Positions 23,182-34,830 are shown, counted from the first letter of the stretch. The stretch is DNA of 64,000 bases from Cyrtodaria siliqua (GCA_037043455.1 JAWPHD010000228.1:124001-188000); one strand, 5' to 3'. The notes: generated by a model from the sequence alone, not told the origin. Numbers and translations: made by a program.

Positions 23182-24135
23182 AATCCGCGGATTCACATGT
23201 CTCGCCTAGAGGGGGCGGGACTTAAAAATAAAAGATAAATGACGCTTAAATGGAAGTTTGTAAACATTTTAATAACTAAAAACAATGGAGTTTACCGTTT
23301 GCTGAGATGACATTTAAGTGCATTTGTTTTAAAACAAAATGCCATTCCATAAAAAAAAAATCATAACAAAAATCATCAGCTCCAAAAAGTAGGTCAAGGT
23401 CATATATGAAATCCATGCATCCAAAAAGCTGCACTACCCAAGACACAACTATGTCAAAATATAATGTTTCGTCTTCCAAAGATTAAGCTATAAACTAGGT
23501 TTAAAGCACCAAGTGCATAATTGTAACAATTAAAGTTATCTGCCATTTGCAATTGCAAAGTTTGAAAGGTCTTAGTGCATACAGTTTGTGAAAAAGTGAC
23601 CTAAACGCAAAAGTTGAAGGTGAAAATAACAAGGTTATCTGCCTTTTGCTTGGAGGGTCAAGGTCACATCCACATTTGCTTTGTCACGTTGCGATGTACA
23701 ACTACAAACAAAGTTTGAGAGGTGTAGTGCATACAATTTGCGAGAAAGTGACCTAAACGAAACTGTTGAAGGTAAAAAATATTAAGTTATCTGCCCCTTG
23801 CTTGGAGGGTCAAGGTCACATCCACGTGTGCTTTGCCACGTTGCAATGTACCACTCAAGATACAACTATAAGCAAAGTTTAAAATGTCTAGTCCATACAA
23901 TTTGTGAAAAAGTGACATAAACGCAAAAGTTGAGGGTAAAAATTATAAGGTTATCTGCCCTTTGCTTGGAGGGTCAAGGTCACTTCCACATTTCCTTTGT
24001 CACGTTGCGATGAATCACTCATGTTACAGCTATAACTAAAGTTTGAAAGGTCTAGTGCATACAGTTTGTGAGAAAATAACCTAAACGCAAAACCTATGTC
24101 TCTTTTTTTTCTTCGAAAAGGCGAGACAAAATCTG
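23182..24135 (+). mobile_element. Tandem-core element, family 1, complete-looking copy
   Basis: Starts AAATCCGCGGATTCACATGT then CTCGCCTAG, has ~155-bp cores (GGTCAAGGTCAC near 23656, 23806 and 23966), and ends with a T-rich tract and AAAAGGCGAGACAAAATCTG. GTCTCGCC at the start and GGCGAGAC at the end are inverted, defining short terminal inverted repeats. Confidence 0.65.
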
Positions 24136-24690
24136 TGAACGCTAAACACTGGGAAATATTTCACCGCAGTCACCATTTGAGAAAATCTTGTAGAGGATGA
24201 TAAGCGTTTGCTACATGCAATATATGAAAACCCTAGCTCTGGAGGTTTCGGAAAAAGAGATGTTTTAAGTGTTTCTCTATTTATAAGCTTAGATTTAAAA
24301 CATGTGACCCCTGGGGTTGGGTCAAGGTTGATCCGAGGGTCCCCATTTGAAAAAGTTTAGTAGAGGAATGTAAGCTAATGCTACATGCAAAATATTACAC
24401 TTCCAGCTCTTGTAGCTTCAGATAATACTTTATACAGATGTAGATATGTAACTCTATGTAAAACTATGACCACTGGGGCGGGACCTACTTTGACCCCAGG
24501 GGTGACCATCTAAACACATTTGACAGAAGGCCAGAAACTAATGCTGCATGCAATATATAATAGCTGTACTCGTTGTGATTTCAGAGAAGAAGATATTTCA
24601 AGCGTTTCCTAACATGTCTATGTACAGTTTGACAAGATTTACTTCCCCTGAAATATTTAGAGCCCCTAAACTATTTTATTATATCAATGG
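24136..24690 (+). mobile_element. Tandem-core element, family 3, fragment
   Basis: Repeats of ATAAGCTAATGCTACATGCA, TTTCAGA and ACCCCAGGGGTGACCAT as in 9905-10910 and 60000-60945, without the terminal ACGG tract. Confidence 0.55.
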
Positions 24691-24844
24691 ATAATTTAAT
24701 TTCCAATGTTTTTCATAAATGGATCAACGTCTGAAGTAATACTAAAATAGCAAAAGTGTGTATTTTATCTGGCCGGGGTCAAACATGATATTTTAGTACC
24801 TAGCGATCAATTCTAAAAATGAATTGTCAAAATGTACGTCTACT

Positions 24845-24910
24845 TTAAGTAACAGTGGCCATTTTGAAAGTCCGATATAACAGCGGCCATTTTGAAAGTC
24901 CGATTGACAT
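24845..24910 (+). repeat. 31-bp duplication with GGCCATTTTGAAAGTCCGAT
   Basis: Two adjacent near-identical copies. Confidence 0.7.
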
Positions 24911-25166
24911 ATTTCTCTTTCTTCTGTAATATACTCCTAATTCGTGCAAAACCTTAAACATACGAGTATTGAAAATGTAACCATATACTCATTATACTGT
25001 AACTTGACTGAAGCGTGACATGCCTCCAAATTAGGTTGTAGTTGCTTAACTACTTTACAAAACGTTTGCGCTTGATAAAATACTTTAAGCAGAGTGAGTG
25101 TCACAATCTCAATTCTTATCTTTCAAAGTCAAGCGCTTAATGATAAAAACGATATAAACACTGAAC

Positions 25167-25732
25167 TTAAAGGGACACATGGCAATCTTGAAGTTTGATC
25201 AAGTTTGTATCAAGCATTTAAATTAGCATCTCGATAAAATAACTTAGTATCATTTTGATTTTTATCCTGCTTGCATATACTTAAATAACAATTTGAGATT
25301 TTCAGTTCGTGGCCGAATGGTTAACGACGTTGCGTTGTAAACCTTCGCCTTTCACCGCTGCGGGTTCGAATCCCACTGGGAGCTCGACTTGTAAGTGAGG
25401 AATTGTCAATTCTTACGGATGACGTGAGGTCTACAGGACCCAGGAAAAGTGGGTGGTCTGTCTCCACAACAAAACAATCGACGTCATATATAACCTTACA
25501 TGTGTTGAAAATGACGTAAAACACCATACAAACAAAAGATTTTCAGTTTGTCTTAGGTATTCTACCAAATGTTTAATGTATTTTTTGTGCAGTATAATCA
25601 ACAGTTAGTAATATGTTACTTTGAACTATTCTAATAATTAAGATTAATGATTGCACAAATGCAAGTTATGAAGAAAAACTAACAGGACGGTGAGAGTTTT
25701 AAACAAAATAAGATTGCCGCGTGTTCCTTTAA
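25167..25732. mobile_element. TTAA-flanked MITE (alpha) carrying a SINE
   Basis: TTAAAGGGACACATGGCAAT and CTT at the left match the complement of the right end (25710-25732) at 20 of 23 positions. TTAA at both borders fits a piggyBac-type duplication. The SINE at 25308-25536 sits inside. Confidence 0.65.
25308..25536 (+). mobile_element. tRNA-derived SINE, family S3
   Basis: Starts CGTGGCCGAATGGTTAACG (A box of a Leu/Ser-type tRNA), B box GGGTTCGAATCCC, body TTACGGATGACGTGAGGTCT, tail with CATACAAACAAA. Flanked by the exact 12-bp duplication AGATTTTCAGTT (25296-25307 and 25537-25548). Related copies at 27948, 46915 and 47550. Confidence 0.85.
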
Positions 25733-26098
25733 GGAAGTTGGCTGGGCAAGTTCTGACATTTTCAACTTTAAGGATTTTATTTTTTGTAAATCATAGTTTA
25801 ATTTGACAACAGAATTGTGTTCATTTTTTTTGCATTCTAGTATATATGGATATAATGTAGGATTTAAGACGGTAACATACCAAATTATGAAAATGTTCAA
25901 TGACTCTATTTTTCATCTTTTTAATGAAATTTTGGAGTTAGAGAAATATGTGTCTTCTTCAAAGACATCTAGTGGAAAACAAATGTGATGACCTACCCTT
26001 TTTTGATGTTTTGTATCTAAATGATACCAAATAAGCTTTAAATATCAATTTAAAAAAAATATCTCAGCACTACGTCCTTTCCCAGCCAACCTCCTTAA
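25729..26098. mobile_element. TTAA-flanked MITE (beta) abutting alpha
   Basis: CCTTTAAGGAAGTTGGCTGG at the left and its complement at 26081-26101 differ by one base. It is bordered by TTAA at 25729 and 26095, and the left TTAA is shared with the alpha element. A decayed relative lies at 5340-5665. Confidence 0.65.
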
Positions 26099-26282
26099 AG
26101 GACACAGTTTCATACATGTAGAATATCGATATCTCACAGATACGGGTTAGACGCAGACGTGACCATGAATTTAATTCATTTTGAAAAGCCGTGTGCATCT
26201 TTTTAAACATGCACGAAGTTAAATCTCTTTAACGACTGACTAAATATTTAATGGGACTGAATGCGATTTGGGTGTCATTATA

Positions 26283-26430
26283 CCACCGCTTTCACAAAGT
26301 GAAGTGGGGCTGTATGAATCATGCTGTCCGTAACGTCACGTCGCGTCACGTCACGTAACTCATTTTTGTCCGGTCGCTTCGCTTCGCATCGCGTCCCGTA
26401 ACACACGTTTATTACTTGAATTCCTCAAAC
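26283..26430 (+). repeat. Internally deleted copy of the 104-715 element
   Basis: Has the CCGCTTTC...GTGGGGCTGTAT start, CCGTAACGTCACG repeats and the ATTACTTGAATTCCT end, lacking the middle. Confidence 0.55.
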
Positions 26431-26444
26431 GGTTTTAGTGATAG

Positions 26445-26741
26445 AGGGCTGGCGTGGCGCAGTCCCCGGTCCCGGGTTCAATCATAAGTGGTGCCACTGA
26501 GTTTCGTCGGTGTGTTCTTGGGCAAGACACTTTCCCTTAGTCTCGTCCGTCGGATGGGGACGTAAACCGGGCGGTCCCGTGTATCGGTCTATCCACCGAG
26601 GACGTAAAAGAACCATAGGAATCTATTTGATAAGAGTAGGGCGCGGTTTCCGGATTCCTATGTATCCTTCGCCTCTCTCTGGGGCGGCTCTAAATAACCT
26701 ATACTGTGATGTTGAGCCGTTAAACAACATTAAATTCAATA
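26445..26741 (+). mobile_element. tRNA-derived SINE, family S1
   Basis: Starts AGGGCTGGCGTGGCGCAG, with part of the anticodon region deleted before CCGGGTTCAATC. Flanked by AGTGATAG (26437-26444 and 26742-26749). Confidence 0.8.
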
Positions 26742-26916
26742 AGTGATAGTTATGTGATAGTTCTAATGGTATGGTGATTTTAAAGCATTTTTATGGATAA
26801 AAACTTGCAATTCTAAAAGAAGTACGGTAGTTTTGTCCCAAGCCTTATAAATAAATCCTTATGAGTTATACAAAAACTGGCGTACTCCACAAGTTTTCCA
26901 TACCAACTCGTTTTAT

Positions 26917-27725
26917 ATAGAGATTATTTAACTGCTGTGATCGATTATAGGGAAATCCTTCACGAGATGATAGGCGTGTGGTTCCTTTCACGAACGAGCG
27001 TAAGAGTAAGAGACTGAGTGAAAAAACAACACACGCCTACCATCGAGTGAAGGATTTCCATATAATCGATCACAGCAGTTAAATAATATATTTATTACAT
27101 TTTTAATCAGATTATCAGATTAGATGTATGATTTTAACCAGAATTATTCGCTTTATTTAGCATTATCGGCGGATGACGTCGACGTCAACAAAACATTATT
27201 GACGTCATAACTCAACGTCGCATTTAGTTATTTTTGTGTTCGGAGTTAGTTATTAATATTTAGCGATTATGCATATTTTTTCACTGAGAAATCCCAATCG
27301 TTCACCCATAGAAATGTAATAAATAGAGATTATTTAACTGCCGGGATCGATTACAGGGAAGTCCTTCACGAGATGGTAGACGTGTGGTTCTGTTCACGAA
27401 CGAGCGTAAGAGAGTGAGTGAAAAAACAACACACGCCTACCATCGAGTGAAGGATTCCATATAATCGATCACAACAGTTAAATAATCTATTTATTATATT
27501 TTGAATCAGATTATGTATGATTTTAACCAGAATTATTCGCTTTATTTAGCGTTATCGGCGGATGACGTCGACGTCACCAACACGTTATTGACGTCATAAC
27601 TCAACGTCGCAGTTAGTTATTTGTGTGTTCGGAGTTAGTTATTAATATTTAGCGATTATGAATATTTATTCACTGAGAAATCCCAATCTTTATCCCAATC
27701 GTTCACCCATAGAAATGTAATAAAT
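26917..27725. repeat. Tandemly duplicated ~405-bp foldback unit
   Basis: Each unit opens with an inverted repeat of about 60-bp arms (26917-26980 with 27030-27095; 27323-27384 with 27429-27492), followed by a spacer with GATGACGTCGACGTCA, TTGACGTCATAACTCAACGT and TTCACCCATAGAAATGTAAT. The two units are about 90 percent alike by eye. Confidence 0.85.
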
Positions 27726-27947
27726 ACAATTATTAAACCGGACGGAACATTAATAGCAATTCAGTGTACTTCCACATTTTATAATCAAACAATTACATGT
27801 ATTAAGATATTTATTTTTTATTATTGCCATCCATAATTCTCCCAGATCGCCTCAATCCATTTAACTCGTCACACTCTAAGGGTCACGAAAACCGAAAAAC
27901 ACTGCACCAGTGATGAATCCCGCCGGCGATACTCCATGTCTCAGTTC

Positions 27948-28217
27948 AGCGATTCCGTGGTCGAGAGGCTAACATTGAAACCTTCTTGCCTCTTACCGCT
28001 TCGGTTTCGAAGCCCACGGGGAGCTCGTCTTGTAAATGAGAAAAAATGTCGATTCTTACGGATAACGGGAGGTATACAGTACTGGTTCTACCCAGGAATA
28101 ATTAAGTATTATAAAGTGGTCATCACACAACAACACACAGATAAAAGTCCAGACGTTGTGCCTATAATCGTCGGGTAGGACGCCTGTCGTAGGTGGAGGG
28201 ACTATAATCCTTAGAAA
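27948..28217 (+). mobile_element. Diverged tRNA-derived SINE (S3-like)
   Basis: CCGTGGTCGAGAGGCTAACA and CGGTTTCGAAGCCC stand for A and B boxes, followed by TCTTGTAAATGAG and ACTGGTTCTACCCAGGAA as in related SINEs. It ends in a (CA)n microsatellite at 28218-28242. Confidence 0.6.
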
Positions 28218-28242
28218 TACACACACACACACACACACACAC
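28218..28242 (+). repeat. (CA)n microsatellite
   Basis: About 12 CA units. Confidence 0.9.
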
Positions 28243-28334
28243 TAAAACATCGATCGTCATACCTAGCCTGAAATGTGCTGAAAATGAGGCTAAACGCCAT
28301 TGAGGCCCTTCCAGGGGGTCCATCCAATGTTTCC

Positions 28335-28505
28335 TTGTTCCCACAAAACAAATTGCTTTGTTCCCCAAAAATGTTCCCCAAAACATTTTCCTTTGTTCCC
28401 CAAAAATATTTGTCCAATTTTCATTTGTTCCCCAAAAATATTACGAGTAACAGACAATGTTCCATTGTTCCCCAAAAACAAATGGCCATGTTCGATTGTT
28501 CCCCC
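28335..28505 (+). repeat. TTGTTCCCCAAAAA short repeat
   Basis: About eight irregularly spaced copies of TTGTTCCCCAAAAA. ORFs here on either strand are repeat artefacts. Confidence 0.75.
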
Positions 28506-28561
28506 AAACCCCTGGGAGACGATCACCATTAAAACCATGTGTATTTTAATTGTTGACAAGC

Positions 28562-28913
28562 CAGGGGCGTAGCTAGGGACTTTAGAATGTGTACGCAAAC
28601 AGTGTAGGGGAGTGTTTGGGGTGGGGGTGGGTCTGAGTATGCTCCCCCGGAATTTGTTTCCCTAGATCGTCAGTGGTGCAATCTGGAGGCATTTCCGCAA
28701 CAAAATGAGGCCGATTTTGTCTTTGAAATGTATTTATTTTTCTAGAAAGAAAGAGAAAGAAAGTGAGCTAAATGAAGTAGTTACCTAACCCCCACTAGCT
28801 CTTGTTTTTATTGCATTTTTGGACATTGCATTTTTGGACTTTTTATTTTTTTCAAAATTTGGGACAATGTGTACGCAACTGCGTACTTTGCGTACAGGTA
28901 GCTACGCGCCTGC
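28562..28913. mobile_element. ~350-bp hAT-like MITE
   Basis: Starts CAGGGGCGTAGCTAGGG and ends with the near complement GTAGCTACGCGCCTG. CAGGGGCG-type ends are common for animal hAT elements. The CAAGC on both sides may be part of a target duplication. Confidence 0.6.
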
Positions 28914-29399
28914 AAGCACGGGGTGAACTGTTAATAAAATTTTAGTAATTCTGATTGAGATAAAGGAAATTCCTGAACTACTTGGGTTAATTGTGCCTAT
29001 ACCGTTTCATCCGTTAATTTCATTACTTTCTGACAACACGAACACTTCCATTTTCTGTGTTGGGTTAATACTTATTGATTGGCCTCTTCATTATTCCCGA
29101 AGCCCTGGAGGAAACCCAAGATGATAATTCCAACACTTCTGTCACGTTAATGCATCTTTGAAGTCTGCCATTACGGCATTATGATTATGGATTGAACTAA
29201 ACGGCAGCTGTGCACTCAAATGTCATTTGACTGTTCTGAAAGCAGCTGGTTTGTCTTAGGTTAATTTAATAACTATACATTATTGGTCTGCCCCATACGT
29301 TTTAAAAACAGTGCGATACATAATGACTGAATGATCGAATGGTGTTTAACGTCATTTTTCAGCACTTTAAAGGTTACATCTAGGTGTCGATCGATTTTT

Positions 29400-29705
29400 T
29401 ATGTCCCCAACACCGAATGGTGAGGGCATATAGCGTTTCACTACCTTAGGTGGTTGGCGGTAGGAATTCAATACAATTAAGTCCGTAACCACTTATTAAG
29501 GTGATCATTCCATTGATCCTAAACAAAGGAAAAAACTACTTAAGGTACCTTCGGTAGGGGTGTACGGCCTTCCGTCCGTCCCGAAAATGCGTCCGTCTCG
29601 AACGTTTGTGTATCTATCTCCTTTCACAGTTTTCAACCGATTGTTTCGAAACTTTACAGGATGCTTACCTATGATGTCAAGATGTGCATATCGAGTTGGC
29701 GTCAA
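29400..29705 (+). mobile_element. Fragment of a tandem-core element, family 5
   Basis: TTTATGTCCCCAACACC, GGTGAGGGCATATAG, then CCTTCCGTCCGTCCC and AACCGATTGTTTCGAAACTTT, matching the style of 48393-48935. Confidence 0.45.
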
Positions 29706-31090
29706 AATCACCTTGCATTACCGGAGTTTTTACGTTAAAATATCGCGTGTGTCTAATTTTACGTTTTTCGCTGATTGTTTTCAGTGGAAGTATCCGTGTC
29801 CCGTGGACTCATTTCTAGTTTTAGTTTTATTATTATTTATTATTTTTAATATTTTTTATTTTCTAGTTACATTTTTTTTTTTTGCATAATGAAAGGGGTC
29901 AAATATATAAGGCGAGTAACATGTACTTTGTTAAGTTCACATTCAGAAGAACCAACACCTGCTGATCACGACTACGTAAGCCATACTATAGATTATATTC
30001 AACTACTCAGAGTAGAAATTTTAAAAAGAAATTGGAGAGGTCTTATGGCTTTTTCTCATTAAAATCAGATCTTAATCACGCTGGTAGTGCAATAGAGGAT
30101 CTGTTTAATAGGGCAATATGTCAGTGTCATTGAACTCATTCAGCCGCATGTTGTTGTTGTTTTTTTAGTACGGGATTTTTCCTCATTTTCAAGGTTATAA
30201 ATGACGGTCGATTTTTTTGTAGTAATATGTTCATGTAGTTAAAATAACGTAACACAAATGCTAAAATATGGCAAAAATTTAAATGACACGTCACGAATCC
30301 GACAGTATAAATGAAATTCTAAAGTTACGATATTATAATCGTTCGCACTTTTCGCCAATTCGTATTACCGAAAATCAATATAAGTTGATACAAAAATGAA
30401 AACAGACATCAATTACAAATCAGAAAAGCTATTAGTATGCAAAGAGCGCAGTAGCAAGTGAAATATGAGAGCTTCTCAAATGACAATAAAGAATTATTAC
30501 ATTTGTAGAGTATAACGTTACATAAAGCTTGAATACGCTATGGTGTACGTGATCCAGTGTGTGTCCAAAATATTATTAGTGTGTCAATGCTGTCATACTT
30601 TCAGCATATATATGTCATATACAGGTTAAACAGCCAACGTTATCTTAAGATGACACCATTTTTACGATGTTAACACTGTGTAAAATTAACGATATCATTC
30701 GCATTACCATGTTTAAACCATGTCATTCGCATCGCAATGTTTTAATAGTGAAACGTTTTTGTCAAAACAAACTGATCAGGATAGCTCGAAGTTATTCAAG
30801 AATGTGCATTCCCATAGGCTATACAATTATTCACCAATACCAAACCCAATATAACTATGCATGAGCGGATGCGGATGATGGGCAAGGTCATTCATATCGC
30901 ATTGACATGCACATTAAAATGAATGAGCGTAGTCGGCTGTCTAATGAGACAAGTTAACGACACAACTGGGCGTGTTTTTTATAAAGACTGACGTAGGCTG
31001 TTTATTTGCAAAACTTAACATGGGAAAACACACACCTATTGTTTTGTTATTTACACTGGTTCGTTTAATTGAGAAAATCGAGTACGAGTG
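29706..31090. other. Intron 1 DNA, no gene seen
   Basis: AT-rich; oligo-T near 29870. No exon or defined repeat found. Confidence 0.45.
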
Positions 31091-31093
31091 AGG

Positions 31094-31185
31094 TGTGCTG
31101 GACCCTAGAACGTGGTTTAAAACCCAGCGGCCTTTTTGCGACTGACTGTTTCAAGGCTTTACCCCTATTCATGACACATCTATAT
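31094..31185 (-). repeat. Solitary relative of the satellite unit
   Basis: Minus strand shows the order GGGGTA, CTTGAAACAGTCAG, GGGTTTTAAACC and TTCTAGGGTCCAGC, like 1-95 and 53880-54000. Confidence 0.55.
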
Positions 31186-31284
31186 TTGTAGTGTCGCTCA
31201 ATTACTTCTGTTTATCCTTAAGATTATTGTTTGTTTTGAATGGGTGTTTTTGGTTGACTGTTCTGTAAATGCTTCATTTCATTT

Positions 31285-31498
31285 TCCCTTAGCCTCGTCC
31301 GTCGGATGAGGACGTAAACCGGGCTGTCTCGTGTATCGGTCTATCCTCCGAGCAAGTTAACGAACCATAGGAATCTATTCGATAAAAAGAGTAGGGCACC
31401 GTTCCCGGATTCCTATGTATCCTTCGCCTCTCTCTGGTGCGGCTCTAAATAACCTATACTGTTTTGATGAGCCATTAAACAACATTCAATTCAATTCC
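31285..31498 (+). mobile_element. 5'-truncated SINE, family S1
   Basis: Begins inside the body (TTTTCCCTTAGCCTCGTCCG) and runs to the ATTCAATTCAATT tail. The tRNA-like part is missing. Confidence 0.75.
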
Positions 31499-31766
31499 TT
31501 TTCGACTGGTATACCTACTTCTACATAATGGTATTAGTGAATAATAACATAATTATGATAACAGTTGGGCACGGCCAAGGCACAGCATTCATAACCAGTG
31601 TAGGGAAACGAAGAATCACGTGACCTGAACAAGTTTTCTGTCTTACGGTAACACCACGAGTATTCTATTCGGTAGAAACTTGACTTTTTCTTGATGAAAT
31701 CCTGATTACAGATATTACTAAACCAAGGGTAACAAAGTACAGCTTCAAGTATAGAGTGTCGTCCCA

Positions 31767-31957
31767 TACAACAACAAAGGTCCCATACAACAATAAAGGT
31801 CCCATACAACAACAACAAAGGTCCCATACAACAACAACAAAGGTCCCATACAACAATAAAGGTCCCATTCAACAACAAAGGTCCCATACAACAATAAAGG
31901 TCCCATACAACAACAAAGGTCCCATACAACAATAAAGGTCCCATACAACAACAAAGG
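31767..31957 (+). repeat. GGTCCCATACAACAACAAA minisatellite
   Basis: About ten units of 18-22 bp with variable CAA/TAA numbers. It yields long minus-strand ORFs (MGPLLLYG type) that are artefacts. Confidence 0.88.
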
Positions 31958-32619
31958 TAAGCAAACGAAATGCAGACATGTATGGAACAATTGATGGAAT
32001 ATATAAATTTGCTCGGAGGTCCAAAAAAAACACAAGAAAAATATTTTTTTCTACACAGCTATCCTACAAATTTAATCCGTTTTGTTCACGTTTAGTCAAT
32101 GCTTTGAAAAACAAGCGTATATTCAGGTCCCTATCCCTATTACGGCAGATACACATTATTATATGACCTGAACACCTGCATAGTTTTGATACACGGTTTT
32201 GCCGTTATCAGGTCGGAAATTTTCTTTAAATATTTAGGGTCGATAAAGTTTTACTACCTAAGTATTTATCCCGTGATGTTCCAAATCATCTACAGTATGT
32301 ATACTTTCCACACATACTGAATTAGCCTGCGAAACAAAATTTAAACCGAATGTCAAAATGTAAATTCCTAGTGAATGAAATAGCTTTATATATCAAAATT
32401 CATTCTGGTAAAAACTCGCACGGAAAACATAATCTAACTTAGAATCTTTTTATTTATATACATTATTATATATACACATACTTATATATAGGAACTTCAT
32501 GTGCACAAAACTAACATATCGCCTGCATACAATTCAGAACGGAAACTTAAACAACACAACATAGGAACGAACGATAACTTTTAATAAAAGTTTAAACCGA
32601 AAGTAAAGGAAAATCTTTT
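31958..32619. other. Start of USP intron 1
   Basis: AT-rich, with no recognised element. Confidence 0.45.
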
Positions 32620-32625
32620 GCTTAC

Positions 32626-32716
32626 ATTGTAGCGCCCGATCGGAATGATCGCTCTCGTCTATTGCCACGGCAACCACGCGCTTTACTTCCTGGGCTTGCT
32701 GCTGCTGCTCTGCCAT
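32626..32716 (-). CDS. USP exon 1 (N-terminus, start codon)
   Basis: This exon holds 91 nt: 30 codons plus the first base of a split Trp codon. The start at 32716 is chosen because it precedes a short polar Gln-rich leader and then the USP beta1 strand VVAVAID, whose Asp (residue 20) is the usual adenine/ribose-contacting acid, followed by ESDHSDRALQ (residues 21-30), typical of the start of helix 1. The donor is GTAAGC at 32620-32625. The frame stays open upstream to an AUG at 32893, but that part lacks family similarity and I treat it as 5' UTR. The split codon T|GG yields Trp, as in metazoan USPs, whichever exon 2 copy is joined. Confidence 0.88.
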
Positions 32717-33015
32717 TATTCCAACTTTCGTATTTATCCTTGCCAATCTTTCCGATCTACACTGTAATGACACTAGGCGATTACAGTAATCAACAACTCG
32801 ACAAGCCAAGTGACGAAATTTGACTCCCCTATAATAACAAATATTCGATAAAGACTGAATTGACTGCTCTGCGTAACGGTGTAGTGAACACACTGAATGA
32901 ACACACTGAACTTACGCCTTCTACAACCGTAACTGGAACGAGGTCAAGGTTTTGAATTTGAAAATACCTTGTTTACCGTACGTTTGACTCGTCCAGATAA
33001 AATACGCGTCAATTT
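32717..33015 (-). promoter_or_regulatory. USP 5' UTR / proximal promoter region
   Basis: Sequence between the start codon and an upstream MITE. A short direct repeat of CACACTGAATGAA type lies at about 32887-32910. No convincing TATA box or heat-shock element array is visible. The transcription start is not determined. Confidence 0.3.
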
Positions 33016-33658
33016 ACGGTGTCCTGTTAGGACCATCTTCACACCCGATTACCGGCAGCCGTAGGCACAGTTCGGCAGCCAATAAATAATGGAACTGTAC
33101 CGTACTCCTGCCATTTTTCAATACCCGGTCGTGTTTAAAACCCCACAATTATTTTAATAAAATGTTCTGTGGGCTAAAATTTGGACTGTTTATTCAGGAA
33201 AGATTATATTGTATGGCAGTATGTCTGAAATCTCTTAAACTTGACTATTTACCGAGTACCAGGTCTCTAACTTTCTACAATCTCATTTTTTAGCTTAATT
33301 TCAACATTTAACCTACCGTAACTCGCATAATATCGGTTCAAATTTCACGGGAATCAGGTGACATACACAACATTCCTTCCAAATTAAAATGGCCGATTCA
33401 CTTTCTAATAGTTTAAGGCTAACAAGTCATAAAACTAGATTTATTTACCCTTTTGAAACTTGTTTTTTTTTACCGGGAACTGTGCCTACGGCTGCCGAAC
33501 TGTGCCTACGGCTGCCGGTAATCGGGTGTGATCTTACCATCGCATCTTACCTAGGTCGATGGTCGATGGTGATGCGATGGTCGATGGTAAGATGGGATGG
33601 TCAATGGTAAGATGCGATGGTAAGATGCCATGGTAAGATGACCCTAACAGGACACCGT
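33016..33658. mobile_element. MITE upstream of the USP gene
   Basis: Perfect 16-bp ends ACGGTGTCCTGTTAGG / complement (33016-33031, 33643-33658). Subterminal inverted blocks carry CCCGATTACCGGCAGCCGTA and GGCACAGTTCGGCAGCC, duplicated on the right side. The right part holds a short minisatellite of GGTAAGATGCGAT units (33537-33640). Confidence 0.75.
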
Positions 33659-34830
33659 ATCAATTACTATACAGGTGAGTATTGTATCAACTAATTGGGA
33701 AGGCCGTAACTGGTGTTAAGTAACGGTAAACATAGTGGCGCCAGTGATGATCGAACGCGTGATCTACGGACTCAGTGTCGAACGTAATTTAACTGCAACT
33801 GAATAAAAGTCGATTACGAAGAAAGACACATTGATGTGCCGCCTATGTAGCATTGCAAACATGCAGAGATCTCGTTTTCCGTCTGTCGTCGTCGTCCGTC
33901 CGTCACACTCTAACCCACACCTAACACAGGCCACAACTTTAAAAGTATTTGACATAATGTTCACAAAACTTCACACACGTCTTCGAATGTCGATACACAT
34001 GCCAAATAACTCCGAATTTCACTTTGACAGAGTTAGTCCGCTTTTCCAAAAAACTTAAACTGAACTGGGTTTAAGGCGGGTCCTACCCCTCTGCATGTGA
34101 CGGTGTGTTTGCAGTGGTTGTATTCTACCCCGGCAACCACACGGGGCCAAAAAACTTAGCTTAAACTTAAACCTGCAACCCAACTTAGCTTATAACTTAA
34201 ATGGCAAAATGGTGGCTCATGATCATGTAACTTTCTACAGCTCTTCCGTTTCATAAAACGGTAACCTGCAACATAGCTAACAATTTCGCAAACTGTTGAC
34301 CTATGGACATGAAACGTTCTACAGCTCTGCCTTATCAATGATTTAATTTCATCGACATGTCCAATAACTCTAAATTTAATTTCAGCAGAGTAATGCCCTT
34401 TTTATAAAACATCAACCTGCAACCAAACATAGCGCATAACTTGGCAACACATTTTGATATATATTATGAAATATGAAATATATTATGTATGATATTATAT
34501 GTACAGATGCAGACATTTAATTAGTCCCGTCCCGTGAGGAAGAGTTATCGTTCGTGCTCTTCCTAAACACAACACTACAATCAGTCGGAGATATTAGGGA
34601 CGATCCTGGAGATATCAACGTTAACAACGTCCAAATGCTTCAAACTAACATTTAATGATAAACTTTGAAATTGTGTTTAAAGACTATTTTGTTGTATTGT
34701 AATTTAGACAAGTCCGATAGCCTTAAAGCTACAGAGTCCCTATATCAATCGATTTCTTCTTTGTAGGCGTGTCTTTATTTGTAACTTCATGTTCACCAGC
34801 TCATGTCGAAATCGGGTATTTAAGCTAGCA
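33659..34830. other. No gene seen; possible tRNA-like relic
   Basis: At 33735-33785 the minus strand has a tRNA 3'-half look (CCGTAGATCACGCGTTCGATC). Otherwise diverged CCTGCAACC...TAACTTGGC-type short repeats (34140-34440) only. Confidence 0.3.

Larger units (their letters stand above)
4495..32716 (-). other. Universal stress protein gene span (4 coding exons)
   Basis: The span runs from the start codon at 32716 to the stop at 4495-4497 and covers about 28.2 kb for 151 codons. Joining exon 1, one copy of exon 2, exon 3 and exon 4 at canonical GT-AG sites gives one uninterrupted frame (phases 1, 1, 0) and the usual USP length. Exon 1 gives beta1 and the acidic residue of the nucleotide pocket, exon 2 beta2, exon 3 a charged helix, and exon 4 the G-2X-G-9X-GS nucleotide-binding motif. 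USPs are small cytosolic alpha/beta proteins, often ATP-binding and linked to stress tolerance. The exact ligand here is unknown. Intron 1 is about 15.6 kb, intron 2 about 9.3 kb and intron 3 about 2.7 kb, all filled with repeats. Noncoding exons cannot be excluded. Confidence 0.88.

Noticed and set aside
31534..32035. Repetitive ORFs with MGPLLLYGTF units
   Set aside because: Produced by the GGTCCCATACAACAACAAA minisatellite; no start context, no family.
32717..32893. N-terminal extension of the USP from an upstream in-frame AUG
   Set aside because: The upstream residues lack USP features and the start at 32716 gives the family's normal length.
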